Origin: a virus
IMG/VR virus record: IMGVR_UViG_3300008262_000042
Coordinates: 115,598 to 179,597 of that record
Reading direction: 5' to 3' (one strand)
Length of the DNA stretch: 64,000 bases
In this document: in pieces, positions 19,130 to 26,639 of the stretch
Numbering within the stretch: position 1 is the stretch's first letter
Layout: the number at the start of each line of letters is the position of its first letter
The notes under the pieces: model-generated
Databases searched by the model: none
Told to the model about the DNA's origin: nothing
What the model saw: the letters and a program-made list of their open reading frames with translations, nothing else
Program-made: the position numbers and the translations under genes

Positions 19130-19602
19130 GATTTCTTATTGAAGTATGATATTTTATGTTCGGTAATTGCTGCAACTTCTTGTTGATCTAGTGTGTATTC
19201 TTCTGATATATACGTAGCGTCTCTATTGATAACTAGAGATGGAGTTTCGCTCCCTTCTAATAGTATTACGTCTTTTCTAGAAAGTTTTGACGTGTCTATT
19301 TTTATTATTTTACCATCTGTTTTATGAGGTTTTATTGTAGGTATACTAACAATATAAAGATAATCACACTTAAGTATGTTTTCTATATTTTTTCCTGTTT
19401 TCGATTCAGATATGCACCATGAATTATGTTTTACAAATGGAGTTAACGTCTTTACTTGACACTTAAGATCTTCTATTTCTAAATCCCAATAACCAAATTC
19501 TTGCACATTCCACATAACTTTTTTACCATTAGATGTACACTTATTAGCTATAATTTTCTCTCCTATTGTACCAATGGCTTTTTGTTTAAAACTTCTATCC
19601 AT
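19126..19602 (-). CDS. PD-(D/E)xK nuclease-fold protein (probable)
   Basis: 158 residues. N-terminal GTIGEKIIANKCTSNG supplies the conserved Glu helix, and YWDLEIEDLKCQVKTL gives D…(x)VK, the core spacing of Holliday-resolvase/restriction-type PD-(D/E)xK domains. It could be a modification-dependent or repair nuclease partnered with the adjacent large proteins. Overlaps 18134 at ATGA and is 2 bp from 19605. Confidence 0.5.
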   Translation of the reverse strand: MDRSFKQKAIGTIGEKIIANKCTSNGKKVMWNVQEFGYWDLEIEDLKCQVKTLTPFVKHNSWCISESKTGKNIENILKCDYLYIVSIPTIKPHKTDGKIIKIDTSKLSRKDVILLEGSETPSLVINRDATYISEEYTLDQQEVAAITEHKISYFNKKS

Positions 19603-19604
19603 GA

Positions 19605-19880
19605 TTATAGATTTATACTTATTGTTATTTGCACTTTATTTTCAACTTCAAGATGTTTTCTTTTGCTGAGTATATAGTTTAGATCTTTTTCATCATATCT
19701 TTTAACTTCTATAGGTTCATTAGGATCAATAATTTCTATATTAATAAGTTTCTGTTCTAAAAGATGTATGCCTAATTTAGCAGCCATTTCTTTTGTTACG
19801 TGATCTATAACTTTATTTTTTTCTAATGTAGATTGTCTAAATAAATTCGCGTTTATTTCTACAACTTGTGAGTGTTTCAT
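19605..19880 (-). CDS. Hypothetical protein in five-gene cluster
   Basis: 91 residues, mixed charge, predicted alpha/beta (ends VENKVQITISINL). Overlaps the 394-aa gene at ATGA (19877-19880) and precedes the nuclease-like gene, so it belongs to the same tightly coupled operon. No motif recognised. Confidence 0.55.
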   Translation of the reverse strand: MKHSQVVEINANLFRQSTLEKNKVIDHVTKEMAAKLGIHLLEQKLINIEIIDPNEPIEVKRYDEKDLNYILSKRKHLEVENKVQITISINL

Positions 19881-21061
19881 AATGCGTATAATTGATTAAC
19901 TTTTTGTTTGTATTGTTCCTCTGTAATTAATAATGATTTAATAACCTTATCATCTGATGGGTGATCTTTCATACCATTAAAGGATGGCACTAGGTTTAGA
20001 TCGAGCATTGCTTTTTGTCTTCCGTAAGGATGATCAAGTATATTACAACTATTCCATACATAATCTAAGTCTAAATGATCGTAGTCTGCACCAGGTTTAA
20101 CATAGTTTTCAACCCATCTGATAAAATCACAAGCCACGTCTTCCGCATTATAAGGAAAAGCTCCTGTATCTTCATATACTTTTAACATTACGGCATCTAA
20201 AAAGTCTTCTTTTGGCATTTTGATAGTCTTACTTGCTAAATAACTTATGCACTCTTCTGCGTTAGATCCGTAATAAAATACGCTTTCTCTATTTACATAT
20301 TCGGGAAACCAATCCGCTATATCTGCTATAAATGCAGCATATTGGAATTTAAAAGCACGGAGACCATTTCGTTTATTCCAATCAAATAAAAACTGTCCAA
20401 TTACGCGTAAGTCTTTTTTCTTTTCTCCTGTTTCTAAAAATACAACTAAGTCATCAATTAATCTAGGTACATATTCGCAAATAAAATAATCACCACCACG
20501 TTTATATCGACCTTGAGGTTTTGGAAAACTAGGAAATTGATAACCTACTGAAGTATAGAAGGGTTTTATAGCTTGTTTGATAATTTCTACCATTTGAGGT
20601 ATATTATCTGCTTTATGTAGTTCGAATAGGAGCGTATTATGATAGCCTGAAGGCTTCTTTGAATAGTTAATTCCTGAACCAGTTAACCTATGGAACATAA
20701 AAAGAAATAACCATTCTTTTAGACCAAACACACTTTGTTTACCAGTCCAATTTTTAGACACGAGTTCTCTCTGTTTAGTCATATGTTGTTGTTGCATTTT
20801 ATGCCAATATGGATGATCAGGAGACCAACCATAAAAAGCATCGTTAACAATCTGAGAGAATCCTGCATACTTTCTTTCTACTACATCATATAACTCTACA
20901 TGCTTCATTAGATCGTCATTAACGCTTGAATCAGCATGTTTTAACATACCTAAATTGCATTCCTCTTGTTGAGTTTTAGCCATTTGGTAGTATCTTATGA
21001 ACTCATCATAATAATTCGTAGGTTTAATATATTTTACTAAACTAGAAATGTGTTTTGTCAT
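19877..21061 (-). CDS. Conserved 394-aa phage protein, possible base-hypermodification enzyme
   Basis: 394 residues. Distinct blocks: LKEWLFLFMFHRLTGSGINY, GYHNTLLFELH, YKRGGDYFICEYVPRLIDDL, FDWNKRNGLRAFKFQYAAFI and HPYGRQKAMLDLN. Architecture and neighbours recall amino-acid:DNA transferase/aGPT-PPlase families from hypermodified phages, from memory only. Overlaps 21058 by 4 bp. A member of the 22113-to-17779 operon. Confidence 0.5.
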   Translation of the reverse strand: MTKHISSLVKYIKPTNYYDEFIRYYQMAKTQQEECNLGMLKHADSSVNDDLMKHVELYDVVERKYAGFSQIVNDAFYGWSPDHPYWHKMQQQHMTKQRELVSKNWTGKQSVFGLKEWLFLFMFHRLTGSGINYSKKPSGYHNTLLFELHKADNIPQMVEIIKQAIKPFYTSVGYQFPSFPKPQGRYKRGGDYFICEYVPRLIDDLVVFLETGEKKKDLRVIGQFLFDWNKRNGLRAFKFQYAAFIADIADWFPEYVNRESVFYYGSNAEECISYLASKTIKMPKEDFLDAVMLKVYEDTGAFPYNAEDVACDFIRWVENYVKPGADYDHLDLDYVWNSCNILDHPYGRQKAMLDLNLVPSFNGMKDHPSDDKVIKSLLITEEQYKQKVNQLYAL

Positions 21062-22113
21062 TGTATTTTATCGTTTATTTTATTTTCTTCGTAATTCCAG
21101 TAGTGAAACTCTCTTGATATATGAACAGATTGAGGTTTTTCCATTACTTTAAAATCTAATTCACCAGCTTCATTAGTAAATACATTAGGAACATAATAAA
21201 CATTCCATCCATTTGCTAAACACATCATTTCAATCTTAATATTAATATATTTAGACAAAGCTGAGCGTTCTTCCCAAGTTCCAAAGTACGGCATTTTTTT
21301 ATACCAACCTGTTTTAGGGATTTTTCTAGATACGTTTTCTATAGGTAGCACCTCTACAACAGTGATACTATCTAAATTAAGACTCTTTAATTGGTTTTCA
21401 TAATCACTAATCATCTTATCGATAGACACTAATGGATCAGCTTGCCTCATAAGATGATGTCGAACGTCAATATTTCCCATATAAACAATAAGTTCTTTTG
21501 TCCATGGATAAACATACGTATTTAGACCTCTACTTAAAGCTCCATGCATAGTCAAACCATCATGTCTTGATACCATAAAACCAGGTCTATAAGTACTAAA
21601 ACAATGAGAGTCTCCAAAAACCAATTTTTCTGTTTTTTCAATAAAATCTACTCTAGGAATGGATGTAGTACATATATTATTTGCAATATCTGCTTTATCT
21701 AATAATGATTTGAATTGCTCTGTACCTGTTTTGTGCCTAACTTTAATCAAATCTCCAATCATCGGCATATCTACATGTAATGAATAAAGTCTTACGCCTT
21801 GTGTAAATATCCTTTTTACTTGATCATATAGTTCATCATTAGCACCACCGAATATATTAAACACTCCTTTGAATTCCATACCGTGTTCAATTATAATAAC
21901 TTCAAAGTCTGACCAATTTGTTTTTTGATCATGAATAAGAGTTACATCAGTATATCCCGCATGTTTTAACTGATTAACAATCATTGTTGGCCAACCAGCT
22001 TTGTGTGAAGATATTTGTTTGCTTATCTTACCAACGATGGCTGAAACGCCTATCTTAATGTTCTTATTTTTTTCGTAGTCTGTAAAATAAGTAAAATTGA
22101 AATTGCTACTCAT
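21058..22113 (-). CDS. SGNH/GDSH-motif-like phage protein
   Basis: 351 residues. Residues about 165-175 contain VFGDSHCFSTYRPG and residues about 210-220 IVYMGNIDVRHHL, a GDSH…IDVRxH pairing seen in SGNH-like proteins of marine phages. The N-terminal 120 residues look like a Rossmann-type domain (ISSHKAGWPTMIVNQLKHAG). First gene of the five-gene operon; a sugar or acyl hydrolase acting in modification is possible but unproven. Confidence 0.5.
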   Translation of the reverse strand: MSSNFNFTYFTDYEKNKNIKIGVSAIVGKISKQISSHKAGWPTMIVNQLKHAGYTDVTLIHDQKTNWSDFEVIIIEHGMEFKGVFNIFGGANDELYDQVKRIFTQGVRLYSLHVDMPMIGDLIKVRHKTGTEQFKSLLDKADIANNICTTSIPRVDFIEKTEKLVFGDSHCFSTYRPGFMVSRHDGLTMHGALSRGLNTYVYPWTKELIVYMGNIDVRHHLMRQADPLVSIDKMISDYENQLKSLNLDSITVVEVLPIENVSRKIPKTGWYKKMPYFGTWEERSALSKYINIKIEMMCLANGWNVYYVPNVFTNEAGELDFKVMEKPQSVHISREFHYWNYEENKINDKIQ

Positions 22114-22207
22114 AATTTTGTTTTATTGATTTTATAACATAACTAATATTAACTACTAATATACTAAATTAAGCTAAAGAAAAACAATATTTCTTTCATG
22201 TAAGAAC

Positions 22208-22237
22208 GAAAAAAAGACCCAAACAAGTTGGGTCTTT
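22208..22237 (-). terminator. Rho-independent terminator
   Basis: Minus strand AAGACCCAA-CTTG-TTTGGGTCTT then TTTTT; strong GC-core stem 19 bp after the stop of 22256. Could also work on the other strand. Confidence 0.7.
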
Positions 22238-22255
22238 AAATAGTGTTGTTATTTG

Positions 22256-22504
22256 TTATCTTACATTTCTTCTAAGGAAGTCTAATATAGTATCTATTTC
22301 GAATCCATCATCTACTAGAAATTGAGTAGCCATTACTAGTTTATCACCACCTAAGCCCATGATTCTTTCATCACTAGCCATTGTATCTTCTTCCATAGCA
22401 GTACCTAACTCTTCTTTAGTAGATTTCATATCTACATATCCACCAACGCCTTCGTTTAGAAGTTGGTTATTTCTTACAAATTTTACTAAATCAAAATCTT
22501 TCAC
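22256..22504 (-). CDS. Small late protein with QLLNE N-terminus
   Basis: 82 residues. The N-terminus MKDFDLVKFVRNNQLLNEGVGG ends in L-N-E|G, a good match to a prohead-protease site after an amphipathic helix. The central part is acidic; the C-terminus is helical (ATQFLVDDGFEIDTILDFL). Directly follows the holin (1-bp overlap). Confidence 0.55.
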   Translation of the reverse strand: MKDFDLVKFVRNNQLLNEGVGGYVDMKSTKEELGTAMEEDTMASDERIMGLGGDKLVMATQFLVDDGFEIDTILDFLRRNVR

Positions 22505-22668
22505 TATGCTTTATTTTTTATAAGTGACCATACTAGGCCAATTGAAGATAGGATGCTACCAATTACTTCATTTACGATTGCTTGATCTGCTACTCCTTTA
22601 ATTACTAGAATACCGCCTGCGAAAGTTAGTGTGTGACGGATAATACCGAATACTTGTTCTTTGTTCAT
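22504..22668 (-). CDS. Holin, Pam3-gp28-like
   Basis: 54 residues from the ATG at 22668 (the longer frame runs through a terminator and promoter). MNKEQVFGIIRHTLTFAGGILVIKG…: two hydrophobic segments (residues about 8-25 and 30-48) separated by a short charged turn, basic C-terminus; the pattern GIxRHxLTFAGG is typical of Pam3-gp28-type holins. Function: inner-membrane permeabilisation at lysis. A late promoter lies just upstream. Confidence 0.75.
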   Translation of the reverse strand: MNKEQVFGIIRHTLTFAGGILVIKGVADQAIVNEVIGSILSSIGLVWSLIKNKA

Positions 22669-22680
22669 GGTTTTATTTAT

Positions 22681-22692
22681 TATAAATATACG
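22681..22692 (-). promoter_or_regulatory. Late promoter-like element for the holin
   Basis: Minus strand CGTATATTTATA, 12 nt before the holin ATG, immediately after the terminator at 22693-22717, so the terminator/promoter pair insulates the lysis gene. Confidence 0.5.
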
Positions 22693-22717
22693 AAAAAAAG
22701 CCCCAATTAAGGGGCTT
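22693..22717 (-). terminator. Rho-independent terminator
   Basis: Minus strand AAGCCCC-TTAA-TTGGGGCTT then TTTTT, 4 bp after the stop of the YkuK-like gene. Confidence 0.7.
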
Positions 22718-22721
22718 ATGG

Positions 22722-23180
22722 TCATTTTACTAAATGATCTGCTGCATATGTCATCACTGGACTATGGCCTTTGTGTCTTACACTATATCCCATACCTGTT
22801 ACAATACCAACTGCACTTGCTAATGCTTGATTTGATCTGTATTTTGGATCGGGATTAAGATCGATATCGATCCATGTAGCCACAACTCCAACGTCTTGTT
22901 TTAAAATTTCGGCTACTTCAACTGAAAACCAAACTTCATTTAAGAGTCTATTAACGTTTTCTTTTTCCCGAATAGTACTAAATTTAGAGTAAATCACATG
23001 AGCACCTTTACCGGGTTTATATAAACCGATGACAATAGCATATATTGTTTCTTTCTTTCTATTTTGAGAATCGCAACCAATTAAGACTTGCGTTTCTGGG
23101 TGCTTTCGAATGTAGCTTTTTATATAGCTAACTAAATCTACATGCACATTTGTAGATAGTGTTTTGTATACCTTTTCCAT
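22722..23180 (-). CDS. YkuK/DUF458-like RNase H-fold protein
   Basis: 152 residues from MEKVYKTL (23180). VLIGCDSQNRKKETIYAIVIGLYKPGKGAHVIYSK matches the N-terminal strand and Asp of the YkuK family (RNase H-like fold, function unproven). Later IDIDLNPDPKYRSNQALASA and GYSVRHKGHSPVMTYAAD hold further Asp/His residues. A longer frame back to 23255 exists but runs into a structured gene-free region. Ends next to a strong terminator. Confidence 0.65.
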   Translation of the reverse strand: MEKVYKTLSTNVHVDLVSYIKSYIRKHPETQVLIGCDSQNRKKETIYAIVIGLYKPGKGAHVIYSKFSTIREKENVNRLLNEVWFSVEVAEILKQDVGVVATWIDIDLNPDPKYRSNQALASAVGIVTGMGYSVRHKGHSPVMTYAADHLVK

Positions 23181-23660
23181 TTCTGTGGAGTTTAAAAAAT
23201 TAAGACTGAGAAAACTAAATTGAGTGTGTGTCGATTTGCTTGCGAAGTAACTCAATTATGACTACAGTATTAATAAGGTAACCGAGATTATAGGGATGAG
23301 TCGTTCGGTAGCTCCGAACAGCCTAGTGAATTTACGCTCGTTGTCAAGCTCCCACCTGTGGAAACCAGTATACGTCCTCTTCACTTAGATATGGAGGGAT
23401 TTCTTGCTTGTTATCTGAATTTAAAGTTGTCCTTGCGGACGGTTTTAATTTCGAAGTACCTCATACCCTTACTACGGTAATATTTTAAAACAATTAGATA
23501 GTAAACTTCGTCAAGAATCTTGCTAACACATCACAATGTTGATATAATCTCAGATGCTGCTTCACACACCATAAAAGAGAGTTCTAAGTGTGTACCCTTG
23601 TGTTGCTGCTCTTCCAGCTGTTTTACCTACACCTTTTCCTAATTGTTTTTATCAAAGATC
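23181..23660 (-). ncRNA. Gene-free, hairpin-rich region downstream of Ro60 gene (candidate RNA)
   Basis: About 480 bp without a convincing gene. On the minus strand it contains GTCC-GCAA-GGAC (GNRA tetraloop) extended by GAATTTAAA pairing (23417-23452) and GTTCGG-AGCTA-CCGAAC (about 23302-23318). An ATATTTATATA promoter-like element lies at 23660-23677 just after the Ro60 terminator. Near 23600 there is a 28-codon frame (GKGVGKTAGRAATQ…) with no start, perhaps a gene remnant. In bacteria Y RNAs commonly lie next to Ro genes, so a Y-like RNA is possible. Confidence 0.4.
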
Positions 23661-23677
23661 TATTATATATAAATATA

Positions 23678-23700
23678 CAGGCGGCGTGTTATACCGCCTG
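23678..23700 (-). terminator. Terminator of the Ro60-like gene
   Basis: Minus strand CAGGCGG-TATAACACG-CCGCCTG: 7-bp GC-rich stem 5 bp after the stop, followed by TATATTTATAT instead of a pure U run. Confidence 0.6.
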
Positions 23701-23705
23701 TTATA

Positions 23706-25247
23706 TTAGATTTCAATCGCCTCGATTGCCTTAATTAACACTTTTGGATCAATTTCAACCTTCTTGATCAGTTCGTAGATGTCCGCTGAGTAGCCATGGA
23801 TTTGATAGATCTTTTCTCCTGGCTTGAACATTGTAGTTCCGTATCCAGTGATGTCTACACAATATACGTGAGCATCTTTGTAAGATGAACGTTCTAATCT
23901 ATCACGTCCTTGCATATCACTGATTACGAATACACGATCATACTTACCTCCTAAAGTTGGCATAATACTGTTGAAAGCTGTGCCGTAACCTACTGAACCT
24001 TGAGCTGATGTGAATAAACGCTTAAGCGAGTTAACACTATCAAGCGGATTGAACTTAATCATTCTGCAAGAGTCAGCAAAGTGGTATACATCTGCATTGA
24101 TACCTTTTGCGAGAGTTGCTGCGATCAGAGCAGCCTTATCGATTGCTCTTTCTGAACCTCTCTTATTGCTCACAAGTCTGATTGGAGTGTCCATTGAACC
24201 TGAGCTATCAAATACTACTGCAGTTTTACCTGATGTGAATAGTTCTGTAAGGTTTGGAATAGATAATTCGTATGCCTTATTCAGAGCTTCCATGAAAGGT
24301 CTTGCTTTACTTGCTCCGAATTCATCTAACATTATTTCTAATGCTAAATCGATTTGGTGCGGAAACACAAGCGATTGCTTAATTAGCTTGCTGTCAGTTA
24401 AGAGTTCACAAGCGCCTTTAACAATTTCTGACTTAGCTCCAGTGTTTAAGATGTTTCTTAGGTTACGAAGTAACGCTAAATATCCAATCTTACGTGTTGC
24501 AATTAATTCAGCATAGTTTTCTTCCTTAGCTTGATCTAATTGAACTTTTGCTTGTTCAGCTGTAATAGTACCTGACTTAACCTTAGCTGCAACTTCTTGA
24601 CCAGCCTTAGTGTTCTTATCTTCAACAGTATTGAATTGCTTTAATTCGCCCTTCATTAACTTTGCAAACACCGGCTTCATCTTTTCAGATGGCTTAGGGT
24701 GCACAAGGTTAACGATGTCTACTAAAGATAGATCACGGTTCTTCGCTTGGTACTTAGCTAATTCATACTCATCAGCATTTTCTAAAGCTGCTTTGAAACC
24801 CTTTTTGATAGCGTTTGAAAGTTGCTTTCCTGGATTACGTGCTATGTAACAAGATGCGATTTCAAGCATATCGTCTAAACGAAATATGATACCGCCCTTG
24901 TTTTCCTTACGAGCTCTCTTAGAGAAGAACTTAGCACCTAAAGAGTCGCCTGATAGAACTTTTGCTAACTCTACTGCACCGAAGTGAGTAACTGTTCTTT
25001 GTCCCATCACAGTACGAGCATAAATAAGAGCTTTTGCTGCGAACAATTTATCTTTCTTTGCAACCTCTGCGATTACATTAGATAAACGTTGTTCACGCTC
25101 TCCTGCTTTTTCGTAATACTTGTTGTCTAATCCTGTAGCTAGAATTGCTACTAATTCATGTTTAGGGTCATACTTGTACCCTACACCACCTTGGTGGTTT
25201 GTAACTGCTGTTACTTTTGGTTTTGCTTTTGCATTGTAACGTGCCAT
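23706..25247 (-). CDS. TROVE-domain Ro60-like RNA-binding protein with vWA domain
   Basis: 513 residues, full length for bacterial Ro (Rsr). N-terminus with conserved TNHQGGVGYKYDPKHEL; helical-repeat TROVE ring through about residue 330 (YARTVMGQRTVTHFGAVELA, LVDIVNLVHPKP). C-terminal von Willebrand A domain with MIDAS motif FDSSGSM (about residue 350) and later FVISDMQG. Known role of Ro: a ring that binds the ends of misfolded RNAs and Y RNAs, gating exonucleases. Both flanks here are structured gene-free DNA and the tRNA cluster lies upstream, so its clients may be the phage's own RNAs. Confidence 0.9.
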   Translation of the reverse strand: MARYNAKAKPKVTAVTNHQGGVGYKYDPKHELVAILATGLDNKYYEKAGEREQRLSNVIAEVAKKDKLFAAKALIYARTVMGQRTVTHFGAVELAKVLSGDSLGAKFFSKRARKENKGGIIFRLDDMLEIASCYIARNPGKQLSNAIKKGFKAALENADEYELAKYQAKNRDLSLVDIVNLVHPKPSEKMKPVFAKLMKGELKQFNTVEDKNTKAGQEVAAKVKSGTITAEQAKVQLDQAKEENYAELIATRKIGYLALLRNLRNILNTGAKSEIVKGACELLTDSKLIKQSLVFPHQIDLALEIMLDEFGASKARPFMEALNKAYELSIPNLTELFTSGKTAVVFDSSGSMDTPIRLVSNKRGSERAIDKAALIAATLAKGINADVYHFADSCRMIKFNPLDSVNSLKRLFTSAQGSVGYGTAFNSIMPTLGGKYDRVFVISDMQGRDRLERSSYKDAHVYCVDITGYGTTMFKPGEKIYQIHGYSADIYELIKKVEIDPKVLIKAIEAIEI

Positions 25248-25283
25248 TTTACTACTAATTTAAAGTTAGAGAATTGTTTTAAG

Positions 25284-25323
25284 TAATTCATATAGGAATC
25301 GAACCTATGTTAACCATTTGAAT
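25284..25323 (-). ncRNA. tRNA-like minihelix (acceptor + T-arm only)
   Basis: On the minus strand AATTCA pairs with TGAATT (6 bp), enclosing ATGGTTAAC and a perfect T-arm ATAGG-TTCGATT-CCTAT. There is no D-arm or anticodon arm. Acceptor stacked on T-arm is the minimal RNase P/RNase Z substrate. It ends 36 nt before the Ro60-like ATG, at the 3' side of the large structured RNA. Confidence 0.55.
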
Positions 25324-25324
25324 T

Positions 25325-26230
25325 AAAAAAGACTTGAGACTATAGTCTTGACGTCGATACTTTCAAGAGATTATATTATTTTCCTCTTTTGTCCAATAGC
25401 TTTTGACTATTATACCGACAATGCCGATTAGTTAGACTAATCACCCCTTAAGTCACTTTGTTTGGACTACTCTCTCCTTACTCCGTCCGTTCTACTCTGC
25501 CGAGCAGATTAATCCTTGCGAGATTACGACCTTTTCGAGAAAATCACCTTCGGCTTGCGGCCTTAGATGGCATCTGACGACCAGATACTATGTAGGCATT
25601 TTTCGTCCGTGACTGGCAAGCGCTTATGCTCTAATTTATTAGATTAATAGATTTCGCTACAAATGCAAATTATTAAAGTTTGACTTGTGGATTGTAAAGG
25701 TAGTGGCTTGCCCTGAACCGGCTCCGCTTTTGGCAGAGTAGATATTCAACTACCTTTTGAAATGTCCCCATTTCCATGTTTTAAGATTCCTTCACGCAAC
25801 ATACTCTTGGTAGAGTACATCGCAGATGAACAACAGCACCACCTGTACGAACATATACCTTTCGGTTTTAAGATACCTCTCACATTGATTAACGCAATCA
25901 CGTAACTGGATGAGCTACGCCCTTTGCATACAATCTATAGGTTATTCTTATTGGAGTTCCCTCCTCAATCGGACGACCCACATCGCCCAATTACAAATCC
26001 ACTTTCCCTACAGTGTTACCCTCAGTACTGAAGGATTCGTAATACCCTACTTGCATACTCGAGCATCTTTACAGATGCCGCAAAACGCTTCAGTCAAGCG
26101 TCTCACTTTATACCACTTTCGTGGTTTATTTAACGACTATATGCCGCCGAATGTTATTTATCGAACTTCTTCAATTAAACCGAAGCCATCAAGAAGATGT
26201 TCGAATGGATAACAATATTTTCAAAGAACT
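25325..26230 (-). ncRNA. Large structured noncoding RNA candidate (GOLLD/ROOL-size) upstream of Ro60 gene
   Basis: About 900 bp with no gene. Many exact hairpins on the minus strand, several with GNRA loops: ACCAC-GAAA-GTGGT, GCATCT-GTAA-AGATGC, ACC-GAAA-GGT, also ACGCTT-GACTG-AAGCGT, GATTAGT-CTA-ACTAATC, ATCTG-GTCGT-CAGAT, and a 9-bp stem AAAGGTAGT/ACTACCTTT closing 25696-25757. A promoter-like element lies at 26230-26310. Size, tRNA-adjacent location and phage context fit the GOLLD or ROOL classes; identity not established. Confidence 0.55.
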
Positions 26231-26312
26231 TAATTTGATATAATTAACAATGATATAATGTAAATATACATCAACTTTTTCAATCTAAAAAACTTTCGTT
26301 TTAGGTATGATT
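26230..26312 (-). promoter_or_regulatory. Early-type promoter for the large RNA
   Basis: Minus strand: TAAAACGAAAGTTTTTTAGA, then GATGTATATTTACATTATAT. The same arrangement (AAAACG…TTTTT…TATATTTAC) occurs upstream of the genes at 29760 and 36718 and, in variant form, in modules M2 and M3. Confidence 0.5.
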
Positions 26313-26584
26313 TATTTTTACCCTTATACAAGTTTGCGGTAACCCACAATTCATGAGATAGTTATTAACATATCCCATTATATTTGCCGCCCCTATTGGA
26401 TTGGCACTATGAACGTAGATCTGCGGAAGAGGTATTTTGGTTTGCATACTCTTGCTTACCAGCCACTTTGCACAATCGTATCCGGTCTTTTCAACTATGT
26501 TACCGTAATCTTAACAACAACCCAGTTCTCAACGTCTACAGGTGTTCTGATGTCATCCAAGTAGATGTATTTTTTCTTTATCAT
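26301..26584 (-). pseudogene. Frameshifted cyclic-phosphate/receiver-like (LDD…HSANP) protein
   Basis: The ATG at 26584 opens MIKKKYIYLDDIRTPVDVENWVVVK and stops at 26495 after 29 aa. In the next frame DYGNIVEKTGYDCAKWLV…IYVHSANPIGAANIMGYVNN continues to 26301. The two pieces make one protein of the LDDxRxP…HSANPxGxANI family (receiver-like domain linked to RNA cyclic-phosphate processing). Loss of one A in an AAA run (GTTAAGAT) explains the break. Real mutation, programmed shift or sequencing error cannot be told apart here. It follows tRNA-Leu(UAA) by 4 bp. Confidence 0.65.
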
Positions 26585-26639
26585 ATCGTGCTCGTGGTCG
26601 GGGTCGAACCGACACGGACCCTTCGGTCCACAAGATTTT

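Noticed and set aside
23181-23255. N-terminal extension of the YkuK-like protein from the ATG at 23255, and the TTACTTCG in it as another intervening-element end
   Set aside because: Here TTACTTCGC can simply be codons for YFA in a short frame, and no tRNA half follows; the family start fits 23180.
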